Shown: one piece after another, positions 23,765-33,058 of the stretch | How the letters are laid out: every line of letters starts with the position of its first letter | How positions within the stretch are numbered: the first letter of the stretch is position 1 | Assembly: GCF_001864835.1 (NCBI RefSeq) | Contig: NZ_MJGI01000012.1 | Location: 28,365 to 92,364 of the forward strand | Direction: 5' to 3' | DNA length: 64,000 nucleotides | Source of the DNA: Curtobacterium sp. MCBA15_001 | GTDB lineage: Bacteria > Actinomycetota > Actinomycetes > Actinomycetales > Microbacteriaceae | Notes under the pieces: generated by a model | Told to the model about the DNA's origin: nothing | Seen by the model: only the letters and a program-made list of their open reading frames with translations | Databases searched by the model: none | Position numbers and translations under genes: made by a program

Positions 23765-25347
23765 CCACGACACACGGGTGGTCGGGGACGCCGGCGATCC
23801 GTGTCGCGGTGCAGACGCCGCCGTCGGCGCGTGCCGGCGTGGTGATCTGCCCGCCGCTCGGCCAGGAGCACGTGATCGCCTACCGCACGCTCCGCCTGCT
23901 GGCAGACCGCCTGGAGGCTCGTGGCGTGGCCTCGGTGCGCCACGACCCGTCCGGACGTGGTGACTCCCAGGCCGACGACGACCCCGACGCGTTCGTCCGG
24001 TCCGCCCGGCAGGCCGCGGCCGTGCTCCGCACGACCGGCATCGAGCGCGTCGTCTTCGTCGGACTGGCGTCGGGGGCGCTCGTCGCATCGGCCGCGGCCT
24101 CGGACGACGACGGCCTCGTGCTCTGGGACGCACCGGAGTCGGGCCGCGCATGGCTCCGACGACAGCGTGCGCTCGCGACGATGACGATCGGCGCGGACCG
24201 CGTGGTCGACGGCCTCGAGACCCTGGTCGGGATCGACCTCGACGCCGACCAGGTCGCCGCCGTCGCAGCGCTCCGCCACCACCCCCGTGGTGCGGACACC
24301 CTGGTGCTCGTCCGGCCCGGAGCCCGCGCCCCGAAAGCGCTCGGCAGCCTCGACGTGGTCGAGGTCCCTGGCAGTGCCGAGCTCCTCGACGGCACGAGCA
24401 TCCACGCCCGCATCCCCGAGGTGGCGGTCGACGCCGTCGTCGCGTGGGTCGACGAGCACGTCCCGACGCAGGCGGTGTCGACCCGTGCGCCCGTCGTCGA
24501 CGCCGTGCTCGACCTGGGCGACGGCATGTCCGAACGCATCCGGTCGCTCGGGCCCCACGCCCTGTTCGCGATCGAGACGTCGCCTGCGCGGTTCGATCGG
24601 GACACCCCCGTCGTGCTGCTGCACAACGGCGCCGCCGAGCACCGTGTCGGTGCAGCCGACTACCAGGTGCAACTGGCGCGCTCCCTCGCCCGTGACGGCG
24701 CCCGCGTCGTGCGCCTGGACCGCCGCGGCACCGGTGAGAGCACCGCGGTGGCAGCGGACGAACGCGACCACCTCTTCGGGCAGGAGTGGGTCGACGACCA
24801 AGCTGCGGTCCTGGCGGCGCTCGGCGCCGACCACGATCGTCTCGCCCTCGTCGGGATGTGTGCCGGCGCCTGGGTCGCAGGACGGTCCGCTGCGGAGCGC
24901 CCCCGTCTGGTGGTCGAGATCAGCCCCAACGACTACCGGCGGAGGCCGGCGTCGCCGGGCAGCTACAGCGACGCGGTCCGCGCAGTCGACTCGCCCTCGC
25001 CGGCACGGCAGTGGGTGCGCGACCGGTACAACGTCGTCGTGCCGAAGGCGATCCGGGACCGCATCGCACGTCGCGACCGGTCCGGAGGCGTCGTGGAGCA
25101 CGTCCGTCCGCTCGTGACGGCCGGCACCGACGTCGTGCTGATCGCCGCCGATGTCGACGCCGCGCTGTTCCAGACCCTCGGCGGCGGTACGGCGCTGCAG
25201 CGGTACCGCCCGGGCGGCGTCCACGGGTCGGTGACCCTGGTGCACGTGCCCGACGGCGACCACTCGCTGTTCTCCCCGCACATGCGGCGGCGGGTCGTGT
25301 CCGAAGTCCGCGCACGGGTCGCTGCGACGTTCCCGGCGCGCGTCTGA
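23761..25347 (+). CDS. Tandem alpha/beta-hydrolase domain protein
   Basis: 528 residues made of two related alpha/beta-hydrolase halves: about 20-230 and 275-525. Both carry the same strand-turn (RHDPSGRGDS and RLDRRGTGES). At the nucleophile elbow the first half reads GLASG (Ala103 in the nucleophile place, so probably inactive). The second reads GMCAG (Cys367), a cysteine nucleophile as in dienelactone hydrolase; its His is probably in DGDHSLFS. It may release the modified aminoacyl group from the carrier protein or transfer it. GTGA overlap with the ligase. Cytosolic. Confidence 0.75.
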   Translation: MTTTHGWSGTPAIRVAVQTPPSARAGVVICPPLGQEHVIAYRTLRLLADRLEARGVASVRHDPSGRGDSQADDDPDAFVRSARQAAAVLRTTGIERVVFVGLASGALVASAAASDDDGLVLWDAPESGRAWLRRQRALATMTIGADRVVDGLETLVGIDLDADQVAAVAALRHHPRGADTLVLVRPGARAPKALGSLDVVEVPGSAELLDGTSIHARIPEVAVDAVVAWVDEHVPTQAVSTRAPVVDAVLDLGDGMSERIRSLGPHALFAIETSPARFDRDTPVVLLHNGAAEHRVGAADYQVQLARSLARDGARVVRLDRRGTGESTAVAADERDHLFGQEWVDDQAAVLAALGADHDRLALVGMCAGAWVAGRSAAERPRLVVEISPNDYRRRPASPGSYSDAVRAVDSPSPARQWVRDRYNVVVPKAIRDRIARRDRSGGVVEHVRPLVTAGTDVVLIAADVDAALFQTLGGGTALQRYRPGGVHGSVTLVHVPDGDHSLFSPHMRRRVVSEVRARVAATFPARV

Positions 25348-25364
25348 CCGTGTAGGCAGAGGGG

Positions 25365-25904
25365 GTGCGACGAGCGACGACGGCGGTGACGGCAGCGGCG
25401 CTCGTGGTGCTCCTGACCGGGTGCTCCTCCCCGCAGCACGGACCGCCGTGGCCCCGTCCGACGGACCTCGCCGCCCGCGCCGAGGCCGCCGGTCTGCACG
25501 ACGTGTGGGGGCAGCGTCTCGCCGAGCACATCCACACCCACCTGACGATCACCGACGGCGGGGAGCCGGTCGTCGTGCCCGGGAACATCGGGCACTCGGA
25601 CGCGCAGCGGTTCGCCGCCGAGATCCACACCCACGACACGTCGGGCATCATCCACGTCGAGTCCCCCGAGCGTCGCGAGTTCACGCTCGGCCAGTTCTTC
25701 GACGAGTGGGGCGTCTCGCTCGGCCCTGGTCACGTCGGCGGACTGCATGGCGACCTGACGGTGTGGGTCGACGGGTCTCGGTTCTACGGCAACCCGCGTT
25801 CGATCGCGCTGCGCGACCTCGAGCAGGTCGACCTCGTCGTCACGACCTTCGGCGAGGCTCCGCACCGCCCGGCCGCGTTCGACTGGCCCCCGCAGTACCA
25901 CTGA
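25365..25904 (+). CDS. His-rich lipoprotein
   Basis: 179 residues. A signal peptide with lipobox (VVLLTGC, Cys about residue 20) predicts anchoring to the outer face of the membrane. The mature part has AEHIHTHLTI, EIHTHDTSGIIHVE and FTLGQFFDEWGV, a conserved set found in actinobacterial proteins; the clustered His suggest metal binding. A GTG start with AGAGGGG just before it, 17 bases after the hydrolase stop, so it may belong to the same operon. Function unknown; it converges with the membrane protein at 25925. Confidence 0.68.
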   Translation: MRRATTAVTAAALVVLLTGCSSPQHGPPWPRPTDLAARAEAAGLHDVWGQRLAEHIHTHLTITDGGEPVVVPGNIGHSDAQRFAAEIHTHDTSGIIHVESPERREFTLGQFFDEWGVSLGPGHVGGLHGDLTVWVDGSRFYGNPRSIALRDLEQVDLVVTTFGEAPHRPAAFDWPPQYH

Positions 25905-25924
25905 CCCGCGACCCGGCGCCGTCG

Positions 25925-26296
25925 TCAGGCGAGCAGCCGGAGCACCATGCCCGCCTCGATCGTGACCGCGACCTGCAGCAGCGGCGTCCCGAGGAGCACC
26001 CAGCCGAAGACCGGGCGGAGTCCCTGGAGCGCGAGACGGAACACGCCGCACACGACGCAGAGGACGTCGCACACGGGCACCCCGAGCAGGGCGGGCACCT
26101 CGACGGCCGGGACCGTCGCGCAGTACACCTCGCACGACGCGGGCGTCGTGAGCAGGTTGTGCAGGTCGATCGAGAAGGCGACGTGGGCGAGCACCAGGAC
26201 CAGGACGCCGGCGACGGTGACGGCCTTCGGCAGGACCGGTCGTCGCGCGGGCCCCGGCACCGTCCACGCGATCGGCGGGAGCTCACCACGTGACAC
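25925..26296 (-). CDS. Small membrane protein with four Cys pairs region
   Basis: 123 residues, about three to four hydrophobic segments (AVTVAGVLVLVLAHVAF, VCDVLCVVCGVFRLAL, LLGTPLLQVAVTIEAGMVL). Several Cys lie near the membrane surface (CEVYC, CDVLCVVC), which could bind metal or form disulfides. No family recognised. It starts two bases after the stop of the upstream hydrolase, so both are in one transcript. Confidence 0.58.
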   Translation of the reverse strand: MSRGELPPIAWTVPGPARRPVLPKAVTVAGVLVLVLAHVAFSIDLHNLLTTPASCEVYCATVPAVEVPALLGVPVCDVLCVVCGVFRLALQGLRPVFGWVLLGTPLLQVAVTIEAGMVLRLLA

Positions 26297-26298
26297 GG

Positions 26299-27234
26299 TC
26301 AGAGCGTACGGCCCGGTGCCAGGGCCGTGACGACGGCGTCGGGGTGCTCGACGTGGGCGAAGTGGCCGCAGTCGTCGAGCAGCACCGTGCGGACGTCCGG
26401 CAGCACCGCCGCCAGGTGGTCCAGGTCACTGACCCGGGCGAAGACGTCGTCTCGACCGGCGACGGCGGTCACCGGTACCGGGATCGTGCGCCAGCGATCG
26501 GTGTCGTAGGCAGCGCCGGACGCGGCAGCGCCCAGGAACCCGGCGGGCCGGAGCTCCTCGACGAAGGCGTCGAGGACACTGCGGTCGAGTGCGCCGACGT
26601 GGGTGAACACCGGTGCGGCCATGAGCCGCAGGAGCCCGACGCCGGCGAGTGCGCGGAGCATCGGGACCGCGGCGCTCCGCGTGACGGCGAGTCCGGCACG
26701 CAGCAGGGCGAACGCCGGCAGGGTCGCGATGCCGCGGACCGGGTGGCGCGCGGCCGCCACGGCGGCGAAGGTCGTCCCGGACACCAGACCGATCGACCGG
26801 ACGCGGTCCGGGGCGGTGACGCCGAGGTGCAGCGCCACGAAGGCACCCATGGAGTGCCCGACCACGTCCACGGCGGTGTGCCCGAGCGCGTCGAGCACCT
26901 CGGTCAGCACGCGGACCGCGTCGTCCACACCGAGCGGAGTCGACGGCGTGGGCGACGATCCCCACCCGGGCAGGTCGACGAGCACGAGACCGCGGTCACC
27001 GAAGCCGTGCGCCGCGCGCAGGACCGGCGTCCACGTGGTCCAGGACCCGGCGACGCCGTGCAGGAGCAGCAGGGGACGCACGCCGGCTCGCGCGTGCACC
27101 ACGACCGGTCCGACCGAGGTCGGCACGACCGACCGCGCCAGCTGCCACGGGGCGGGGTCGCTCGTCACCGGGAACGGCGCGTACGCGGTGGACGTGACCA
27201 CGTCGGGTCGGTGCGTCTCGTCGATGCCGTGCAC
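26299..27234 (-). CDS. Alpha/beta hydrolase
   Basis: 311 residues. Classic fold: LLLLHGVAGSWTTW (oxyanion loop HG), GHSMG nucleophile elbow, acid in AGRDDVFA and His in CGHFAHVEHP. It resembles small epoxide hydrolase/haloperoxidase-like esterases. The GTG at 27234 is preferred to one nine codons upstream because AGGAGG lies seven bases before it. Two bases separate its stop from the next gene. Substrate unknown. Confidence 0.82.
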   Translation of the reverse strand: MHGIDETHRPDVVTSTAYAPFPVTSDPAPWQLARSVVPTSVGPVVVHARAGVRPLLLLHGVAGSWTTWTPVLRAAHGFGDRGLVLVDLPGWGSSPTPSTPLGVDDAVRVLTEVLDALGHTAVDVVGHSMGAFVALHLGVTAPDRVRSIGLVSGTTFAAVAAARHPVRGIATLPAFALLRAGLAVTRSAAVPMLRALAGVGLLRLMAAPVFTHVGALDRSVLDAFVEELRPAGFLGAAASGAAYDTDRWRTIPVPVTAVAGRDDVFARVSDLDHLAAVLPDVRTVLLDDCGHFAHVEHPDAVVTALAPGRTL

Positions 27235-27297
27235 CGTGCCTCCTGTCCGGTGCGGGTGCACCTGACCAGGGTTCGGAACGGAGGGTCCCGGCGGTTG

Positions 27298-27786
27298 CTA
27301 GCCGACCGCGACGGGCGCCGTGCAGGCGGCCAGCCGGTCGAGCGCCGCGCGGTACTCGGTCACGTCGCGGGCGACGCCGGGCTCCGAGATGATCGACGCG
27401 CGGATGCGGCCCTGCACGTCGATGACGAACGTGGCGCGGTTCGCGAAGCCCTTGTGCTCGAGGAAGACGCCGTACTCCTTGGCGACGGCACCGTGCGGCC
27501 AGAAGTCGGCGAGCAGCTCGAAGTCGTAGCCGTTCTGGTCGGCGAACGAGCGCAGCGTGGCCTTCGAGTCGACCGAGATGCCGATGAGCTCGATGCGGTT
27601 GTCCTGGAACATCGCGATGTTGTCGCGCAGGTCGCAGAGCTCCGTCGTGCAGGTCGACGAGAACGCCAGCGGGAAGAAGACGAGGGCGACCGGGCGGGTG
27701 CCGCGGAAGTCGCTGAGGCGGACGTGCTCACCGAACTGGTTCGGGAGTTCGAAGTCCGGCGCGAGCGAGCCGATCTCCAGTGCCAT
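27298..27786 (-). CDS. Peroxiredoxin (AhpE-like)
   Basis: 162 residues. It reduces peroxides with a thiol. The peroxidatic Cys46 is in FFPLAFSSTCTTELCDLRD; Cys51 in the ELC segment could act as an early resolving residue. The protein begins MALEIGSLAPDFELPNQFGE, as in mycobacterial AhpE-type peroxiredoxins. Cytosolic. Divergent from aceE; the intergenic region of about 240 bases must hold both promoters. Confidence 0.87.
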   Translation of the reverse strand: MALEIGSLAPDFELPNQFGEHVRLSDFRGTRPVALVFFPLAFSSTCTTELCDLRDNIAMFQDNRIELIGISVDSKATLRSFADQNGYDFELLADFWPHGAVAKEYGVFLEHKGFANRATFVIDVQGRIRASIISEPGVARDVTEYRAALDRLAACTAPVAVG

Positions 27787-27940
27787 CGTGCGTACTGCTT
27801 CCTCGGGCTGCGGGTGTGCCCGGTCGGTCCGTGCCTCGGCGGGTCTGCGCGGGCACGATCGGCAATCGTACGCCGACGGCTCGCGAATGCAAGCAGCGCG
27901 CAGGATGCGTGCGGTCAGGCTCTCTGTCTGCCGTGGGGCC

Positions 27941-27946
27941 TAGAGT
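27941..27946 (+). promoter_or_regulatory. Candidate -10 box TAGAGT for aceE
   Basis: TAGAGT in CCTAGAGTGGTC lies 84 bases before the aceE start. A similar sequence, CCTAGGCTGGTC, stands before acpP (34202). No clear -35. Confidence 0.4.
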
Positions 27947-28030
27947 GGTCGAGGCTCCCACCGCAGGTCGCGACCCGATCGACCGGTGGACCACACATGT
28001 CCACCACCACGAGAACGAACGAGGTCAAGG

Positions 28031-30778
28031 GTGACGGTGAACGACCAGGACCCGCGCAGCACTGCAGCAGGGACCGACCAGGACCCCGAGGAGACCGCAG
28101 AGTGGCGTGAGTCGCTCGATGGGCTCGTCGCGACGCACGGCCACCAGCGGGCCCGCGAGATCATGCAGAGCCTGCTGAAGCGCTCGAACGAGCTGCACCT
28201 CGGCGTGCCGATGGTCCCGACGACGGACTACGTCAACACGATCGCGCCCGAGGACGAGCCGGAGTTCCCCGGCAACGAGGAACTCGAGCGCCGCTACCGC
28301 CGGTGGATCCGCTGGAACGCCGCCATCACGGTGCACCGCGCGCAGCGTCCGGGCATCGCGGTCGGTGGCCACATCTCGACGTACGCGTCGAGCGCCGCGA
28401 TGTACGAGGTCGGCTACAACCACTTCTTCCGTGCGCAGGACCACCCCTCCGGCGGCGACCAGGTCTTCTTCCAGGGCCACGCCTCCCCCGGCATGTACGC
28501 CCGCGCGTACATGGAAGGCCGACTCGGCGAGGACCAGCTCGACGGCTTCCGTCAAGAGCAGTCTCACGCCGGTGGCGGCCTGTCGTCGTACCCGCACCCG
28601 CGACTCATGCCGCACTTCTGGCAGTTCCCGACCGTGTCGATGGGCATCGGCCCGATCAACGCGATCTACCAGGCCCAGCAGGCCAAGTACCTGTCGAACC
28701 GTGGGATCAAGGACGCGATGGACCAGCAGGTCTGGGCGTTCCTGGGCGACGGCGAGATGGACGAGGTCGAGTCCCGCGGACAGCTGCAGGTCGCCGCGAA
28801 CGACGGCCTCGACAACCTCAACTTCGTCATCAACTGCAACCTGCAGCGCCTCGACGGACCGGTCCGCGGCAACGGCAAGATCATCCAGGAGCTCGAGGCG
28901 TTCTTCCGCGGCGCCGGCTGGAACGTCATCAAGGTCGTGTGGGGCCGCGAGTGGGACGACCTGCTCGCGCGCGACACCGAGGGCGCCCTGCTCAACCTGA
29001 TGAACCAGACGCCGGACGGCGACTACCAGACGTACAAGGCCGAGAACGGCGCGTACGTCCGCGAGAACTTCTTCGGGCGCGACCCGAAGGCGCTCGAACT
29101 GGTCAAGGACTACTCCGACGACCAGATCTGGAACCTCAAGCGCGGTGGCCACGACTACCGCAAGGTCTACGCGGCGTTCAAGGCGGCGACCGAGCACAAG
29201 GGCCAGCCGACCGTCATCCTCGCGAAGACGGTCAAGGGCTACGGCCTGGGTCCGAGCTTCGAGGGCCGCAACGCGACCCACCAGATGAAGAAGCTCACGC
29301 TCGACAACCTCAAGCAGTTCCGCGACGAGATGCGCATCCCGATCTCCGACGCGCAGCTCGAGGAGAACCCCTACACGCCGCCGTACTACCACCCGGGCAA
29401 CGACGACGAGGCGATCCAGTACATGCACGAGCGCCGTCGGGCCCTCGGCGGGTACGTCCCGGAACGCCGCACGAAGTACACCTCGATCACGCTGCCGGAC
29501 GACAGCAAGTACCAGGTCGTCAAGAAGGGCTCCGGCAAGCAGGAGATCGCCACCACCATGGCGTTCGCCCGGCTGCTCAAGGACCTGCTGCGCTCCCCCG
29601 ACTTCGGCAACCGCGTGGTGCCGATCATCCCGGACGAAGCGCGCACGTTCGGCATGGACGCGTACTTCCCGACCGCGAAGATCTACAACCCGAACGGCCA
29701 GCACTACACGTCGGTCGACCGTGAGCTCCTCCTGGCCTACAAGGAGAGCCCGCAGGGTCAGATCATCCACGTCGGCATCAACGAAGCCGGGGCCATGGCG
29801 GCCTTCACCGCCGTCGGCACCTCGTACTCGACGCAGGGCGAGCCGCTCATCCCGGTCTACGTCTTCTACTCGATGTTCGGCTTCCAGCGCACCGGCGACG
29901 CGATCTGGGCCGCCGGTGACCAGATGACCCGCGGGTTCATGATCGGCGCCACCGCCGGTCGGACCACCCTGACGGGTGAGGGCCTGCAGCACGCGGACGG
30001 CCACTCGCTGCTCCTGGCGGCGTCGAACCCGGCAGTCGTGTCCTACGACCCCGCGTACGGCTACGAGATCGGGCACATCGTGCAGGCCGGGCTCGACCGG
30101 ATGTACGGCACGAACGAGGACGGCTCGCCGAAGCACGCCGAGCCGAACGTCATGTACTACCTGACGGTCTACAACGAGCCGATCGTCCAGCCGGCCGAGC
30201 CCGAGGGCATCGACGTCGACGGCATCGTCAAGGGCATGTACCTGCTCAAGGCGAGCGAACACGACGGCCCGAAGGCCCAGCTGCTGGCATCCGGTGTCGC
30301 CGTGCCGTGGATCCTCGAGGCGCAGCAGCTGCTCGCCGAGGACTGGGGCGTGTCCGCCGACGTCTGGAGCGTCACGAGCTGGGGTGAGCTGTACCGCGAC
30401 GGTCTCGCCGCGGACCAGCACGCGTTCCTCAACCCGAACGAGCAGCCCCGCACGCCGTACGTCACCGAGCGGCTGCTCGGCACCGAGGGTCCGGTCGTCG
30501 CGGTCAGCGACTTCATGCACCAGGTGCAGGAGCAGATCCGTCCGTTCGTGCCGACCGACTACGCCACGCTCGGCGCCGACGGCTTCGGCTTCTCGGACAC
30601 CCGTCCGGCAGCTCGCCGCTACTTCCACATCGACGGCCCCTCGGTCGTCGTGCGGACGCTGCAGCAGCTGGCGCGCCAGGACAAGATCGACGGCGCCCTC
30701 GTCCAGCAGGCGATCGACAAGTACCGCCTGCACGACGTGACCGCCGGCACCACGGGCAGCGCCGGCGGCGAGAGCTGA
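28031..30778 (+). CDS. aceE: Pyruvate dehydrogenase E1 component (homodimeric)
   Basis: 915 residues, the length of single-chain AceE. It decarboxylates pyruvate with thiamine diphosphate and passes the acetyl group to lipoyl-E2. The ThDP/Mg motif is [30 protein letters not shown] in outline, starting near residue 240; other hallmarks are [30 protein letters not shown] and, in the second half, [16 protein letters not shown] 28031 is taken as start (GAGG ten bases upstream); GTG 28037 is possible. It supplies acetyl-CoA for the fatty acid genes just downstream. Confidence 0.95.
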   Translation: MTVNDQDPRSTAAGTDQDPEETAEWRESLDGLVATHGHQRAREIMQSLLKRSNELHLGVPMVPTTDYVNTIAPEDEPEFPGNEELERRYRRWIRWNAAITVHRAQRPGIAVGGHISTYASSAAMYEVGYNHFFRAQDHPSGGDQVFFQGHASPGMYARAYMEGRLGEDQLDGFRQEQSHAGGGLSSYPHPRLMPHFWQFPTVSMGIGPINAIYQAQQAKYLSNRGIKDAMDQQVWAFLGDGEMDEVESRGQLQVAANDGLDNLNFVINCNLQRLDGPVRGNGKIIQELEAFFRGAGWNVIKVVWGREWDDLLARDTEGALLNLMNQTPDGDYQTYKAENGAYVRENFFGRDPKALELVKDYSDDQIWNLKRGGHDYRKVYAAFKAATEHKGQPTVILAKTVKGYGLGPSFEGRNATHQMKKLTLDNLKQFRDEMRIPISDAQLEENPYTPPYYHPGNDDEAIQYMHERRRALGGYVPERRTKYTSITLPDDSKYQVVKKGSGKQEIATTMAFARLLKDLLRSPDFGNRVVPIIPDEARTFGMDAYFPTAKIYNPNGQHYTSVDRELLLAYKESPQGQIIHVGINEAGAMAAFTAVGTSYSTQGEPLIPVYVFYSMFGFQRTGDAIWAAGDQMTRGFMIGATAGRTTLTGEGLQHADGHSLLLAASNPAVVSYDPAYGYEIGHIVQAGLDRMYGTNEDGSPKHAEPNVMYYLTVYNEPIVQPAEPEGIDVDGIVKGMYLLKASEHDGPKAQLLASGVAVPWILEAQQLLAEDWGVSADVWSVTSWGELYRDGLAADQHAFLNPNEQPRTPYVTERLLGTEGPVVAVSDFMHQVQEQIRPFVPTDYATLGADGFGFSDTRPAARRYFHIDGPSVVVRTLQQLARQDKIDGALVQQAIDKYRLHDVTAGTTGSAGGES

Positions 30779-30786
30779 CCCGCACG

Positions 30787-32013
30787 GTGACGACACCCCG
30801 CACCGATCCTGCCGTGAGCCAGCAGAGCGATCGCGAACGCGCGCTCTCCTGGCTCCGGCAGGTGTCGGGCGAACTCTCGACCGCCACGATCAAGCGGCTC
30901 GAGGACACGCTCCCCTGGTACAGCGAGATGCCCCCGGGTCGACGCTCCGCCGTCGGCATGGTGGCGCAGGCCGGCATCACGTCGTTCATCTCATGGCTCG
31001 AGGGCAGCGCGTCGACCCCGTGGATCGCCGCCGCCGACGTGTTCGGCTCGGCACCGCGCGAACTCCTGCGCTCGGTGAGCCTGCAACAGACCCTGCAGCT
31101 CATCCGGGTCGTCGTCACCGTCGTCGAGGAACGTGCCGCGGACGACGAGATGCTGCAGGAGGCGATCCTCAAGTACTCGCGCGACATCGCGTTCGCCGCG
31201 GCCGACGTCTACGCCCGCGCCGCCGAGGCACGTGGGCTGTGGGACGCGCGGCTCGAGGCCCTGGTCGTCGACTCGATCCTGTCGGGCGAGTACGACGACG
31301 AGCTGCCGTCCCGCATCGCGGCGCTCGGCTGGCACGGGCACGGCGAGGTCGCGGTCCTGGTCGGCACCGCGCCGAAACAGCTCGAGGTGGACCAGGTCCG
31401 CCGGACCGCCCGCCACATGGACGCCGACGTGCTCATCGGCGTGCAGGGCTCCCGGCTCGTCGTGGTCATCGGCCGCGCCACCGGGCGTGACGACGTCCCC
31501 GACGGCGAAGAGCCCGTGTCGTTCATGGCGATCGCGCAGTCCCTGGAACCGCTCTTCGGCGAAGGCCACCTGGTCCTCGGCAACGAGGTCCCCGGTGTCG
31601 TCGACGCCTCGACCTCGGCCAAGGCCGCCCTGGCCGGGTTCGCCGTGGCACGGGCTTGGCGTGGTGCACCCCGACCCGCCCTGGCGGACGACCTGTTGCC
31701 CGAACGCGCACTGGCCGGCGACCCGCTCGCCCGCTCGGCCCTGGTCCAGCGCATCTACGTGCCGCTCAAGGACCAGTCCACCGAACTGCTGCAGACGCTG
31801 TGGTGCTACCTGGACACCGGGCGCTCCCTCGAGGCCACGGCACGCGAACTGTTCGTGCACCCGAACACCGTCCGCTACCGCCTGCGCCGCGTGGCCGACA
31901 TCATCGGCTGGGACGCCACCCACGCCCGCGATGCCCTGATCGTGCAGTCGGCGCTGATCCTCGGCGCGATGTCCGAGTCGGCATCCGGCCGCCGACGCCC
32001 GGTTCGCCGGTAG
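30787..32013 (+). CDS. fasR: PucR-type regulator of fatty acid synthesis (FasR-like)
   Basis: 408 residues. The C-terminal helix-turn-helix of the PucR class is LEATARELFVHPNTVRYRLRRV; the N-terminal and central regions carry a helical sensor and a GGDEF-like domain. Its place between aceE and fabD is the same as FasR of Streptomyces coelicolor, an activator of the fab operon, which supports the name. It starts at GTG eight bases after aceE's stop. Binding sites probably lie before fabD (see 32051). Confidence 0.82.
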   Translation: MTTPRTDPAVSQQSDRERALSWLRQVSGELSTATIKRLEDTLPWYSEMPPGRRSAVGMVAQAGITSFISWLEGSASTPWIAAADVFGSAPRELLRSVSLQQTLQLIRVVVTVVEERAADDEMLQEAILKYSRDIAFAAADVYARAAEARGLWDARLEALVVDSILSGEYDDELPSRIAALGWHGHGEVAVLVGTAPKQLEVDQVRRTARHMDADVLIGVQGSRLVVVIGRATGRDDVPDGEEPVSFMAIAQSLEPLFGEGHLVLGNEVPGVVDASTSAKAALAGFAVARAWRGAPRPALADDLLPERALAGDPLARSALVQRIYVPLKDQSTELLQTLWCYLDTGRSLEATARELFVHPNTVRYRLRRVADIIGWDATHARDALIVQSALILGAMSESASGRRRPVRR

Positions 32014-32050
32014 CCACCCTGCCCGCCGGTAGGGGTCCCACAATGTCGCG

Positions 32051-32068
32051 TCCCGATCTGTGTCGGGA
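32051..32068. promoter_or_regulatory. Inverted repeat before fabD, candidate regulator site
   Basis: TCCCGA-TCTGTG-TCGGGA, 42 bases before the fabD start and 31 bases upstream of its putative -10 box. It is a plausible FasR operator; no experimental motif was compared. Confidence 0.4.
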
Positions 32069-32098
32069 GTCCACACGGGTGCGGCTCGACATGCCAGA

Positions 32099-32104
32099 CA
32101 GGAT
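32099..32104 (+). promoter_or_regulatory. Candidate leaderless -10 box CAGGAT for fabD
   Basis: Six bases before the GTG at 32111. No Shine-Dalgarno is seen. The first base is C rather than T. Confidence 0.4.
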
Positions 32105-32110
32105 TGTCCG

Positions 32111-33058
32111 GTGATCGTCGTCGTCGCGCCCGGACAGGGCTCCCAGACCCCCGGCTTCCTCGCCCCCTGGCTCGAGGACGCAGCCGTCCGTGACCGCGTC
32201 GGGCAGTGGTCCGACGCGATCGGCGTCGATCTCGCCCACCACGGCACCGAGTCCGACGCGGACACCATCAAGGACACCGCGCTGGCGCAGCCGCTCATCG
32301 TCGCGGCGGGCATCATCACCGCCGACGCGCTGCTGGCCGACGGCCGTCGCGACCTGGTCGGCGGCGTCGCCGGGCACTCGGTCGGCGAGTTCACCGCCGC
32401 CGCCGTCGCGGGCATCCTGCAGCCCACCGACGCGATCGCGCTCGTCGCCGAGCGCGGCCGAGCGATGGCCGATGCCGCAGCGCTCGAACCGACGTCCATG
32501 GCCGCCGTGCTCGGCGGTGACCCGGACGAGGTCGCCCGGGCGCTCGAGACCCACGGCCTCGTCGCCGCGAACCACAACGGCGGCGGCCAGACCGTCGTCG
32601 CCGGTACCGCCGACGCGATCGCTGCCCTCGCCGCCGACGCGCCGGCAAAGGCCCGCGTCGTGCCGCTCGCCGTCGCCGGCGCCTTCCACACCCGGTACAT
32701 GGCCCCGGCCGTCGACCGTGTCGCCCCGGTGGCGGCGGCGTCCGCGGTCAGTGACCCCACGCTCCCGATCTGGACGAACGCCGACGGCTCGCGCGTCGAC
32801 GACGGCCGGCACTTCGTCGACCTGATGGTCCGGCAGATCGCCAGCCCCGTGCACTGGGACGCCGTGATGGCGTCGTTCCAGCAGACCGGCGTCACCGGGA
32901 TCATCGAACTCGCACCCGCCGGTGCGCTCGTCGGACTCGCCAAGCGCGGCATGCGCGGCATCCCGAGCGTCGCGATCAAGTCCCCCGAGGACCTGCCGGC
33001 CGCGATCGAACTGCTGCAGAGCGCCCAGGGCGCGGAGAAGACCGAGGTGACCGCGTGA
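32111..33058 (+). CDS. fabD: Malonyl-CoA:ACP transacylase
   Basis: 315 residues. It transfers malonyl from CoA to AcpP. N-terminal VVVAPGQGSQTPGF, nucleophile Ser90 in GHSVGEFTAAA, and the catalytic His in GAFHTRYMAPA are all present. The GTG at 32111 matches the usual FabD N-terminus. First gene of the fab operon; its stop overlaps the fabH start (GTGA). Confidence 0.95.
   Translation: MIVVVAPGQGSQTPGFLAPWLEDAAVRDRVGQWSDAIGVDLAHHGTESDADTIKDTALAQPLIVAAGIITADALLADGRRDLVGGVAGHSVGEFTAAAVAGILQPTDAIALVAERGRAMADAAALEPTSMAAVLGGDPDEVARALETHGLVAANHNGGGQTVVAGTADAIAALAADAPAKARVVPLAVAGAFHTRYMAPAVDRVAPVAAASAVSDPTLPIWTNADGSRVDDGRHFVDLMVRQIASPVHWDAVMASFQQTGVTGIIELAPAGALVGLAKRGMRGIPSVAIKSPEDLPAAIELLQSAQGAEKTEVTA

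Noticed and set aside
25925..26296. MauE/DoxX-like assignment for the Cys-containing membrane protein
   Set aside because: Helix number and Cys placement are suggestive, but no diagnostic motif was found.
26290..28110. Plus-strand open frame of about 606 codons opposite the hydrolase and peroxiredoxin genes
   Set aside because: Shadow of two recognised minus-strand genes.
28025..30796. Minus-strand open frame of about 923 codons opposite aceE
   Set aside because: aceE is unmistakable; the antisense frame is biased towards Val/Arg/Asp with no motif.
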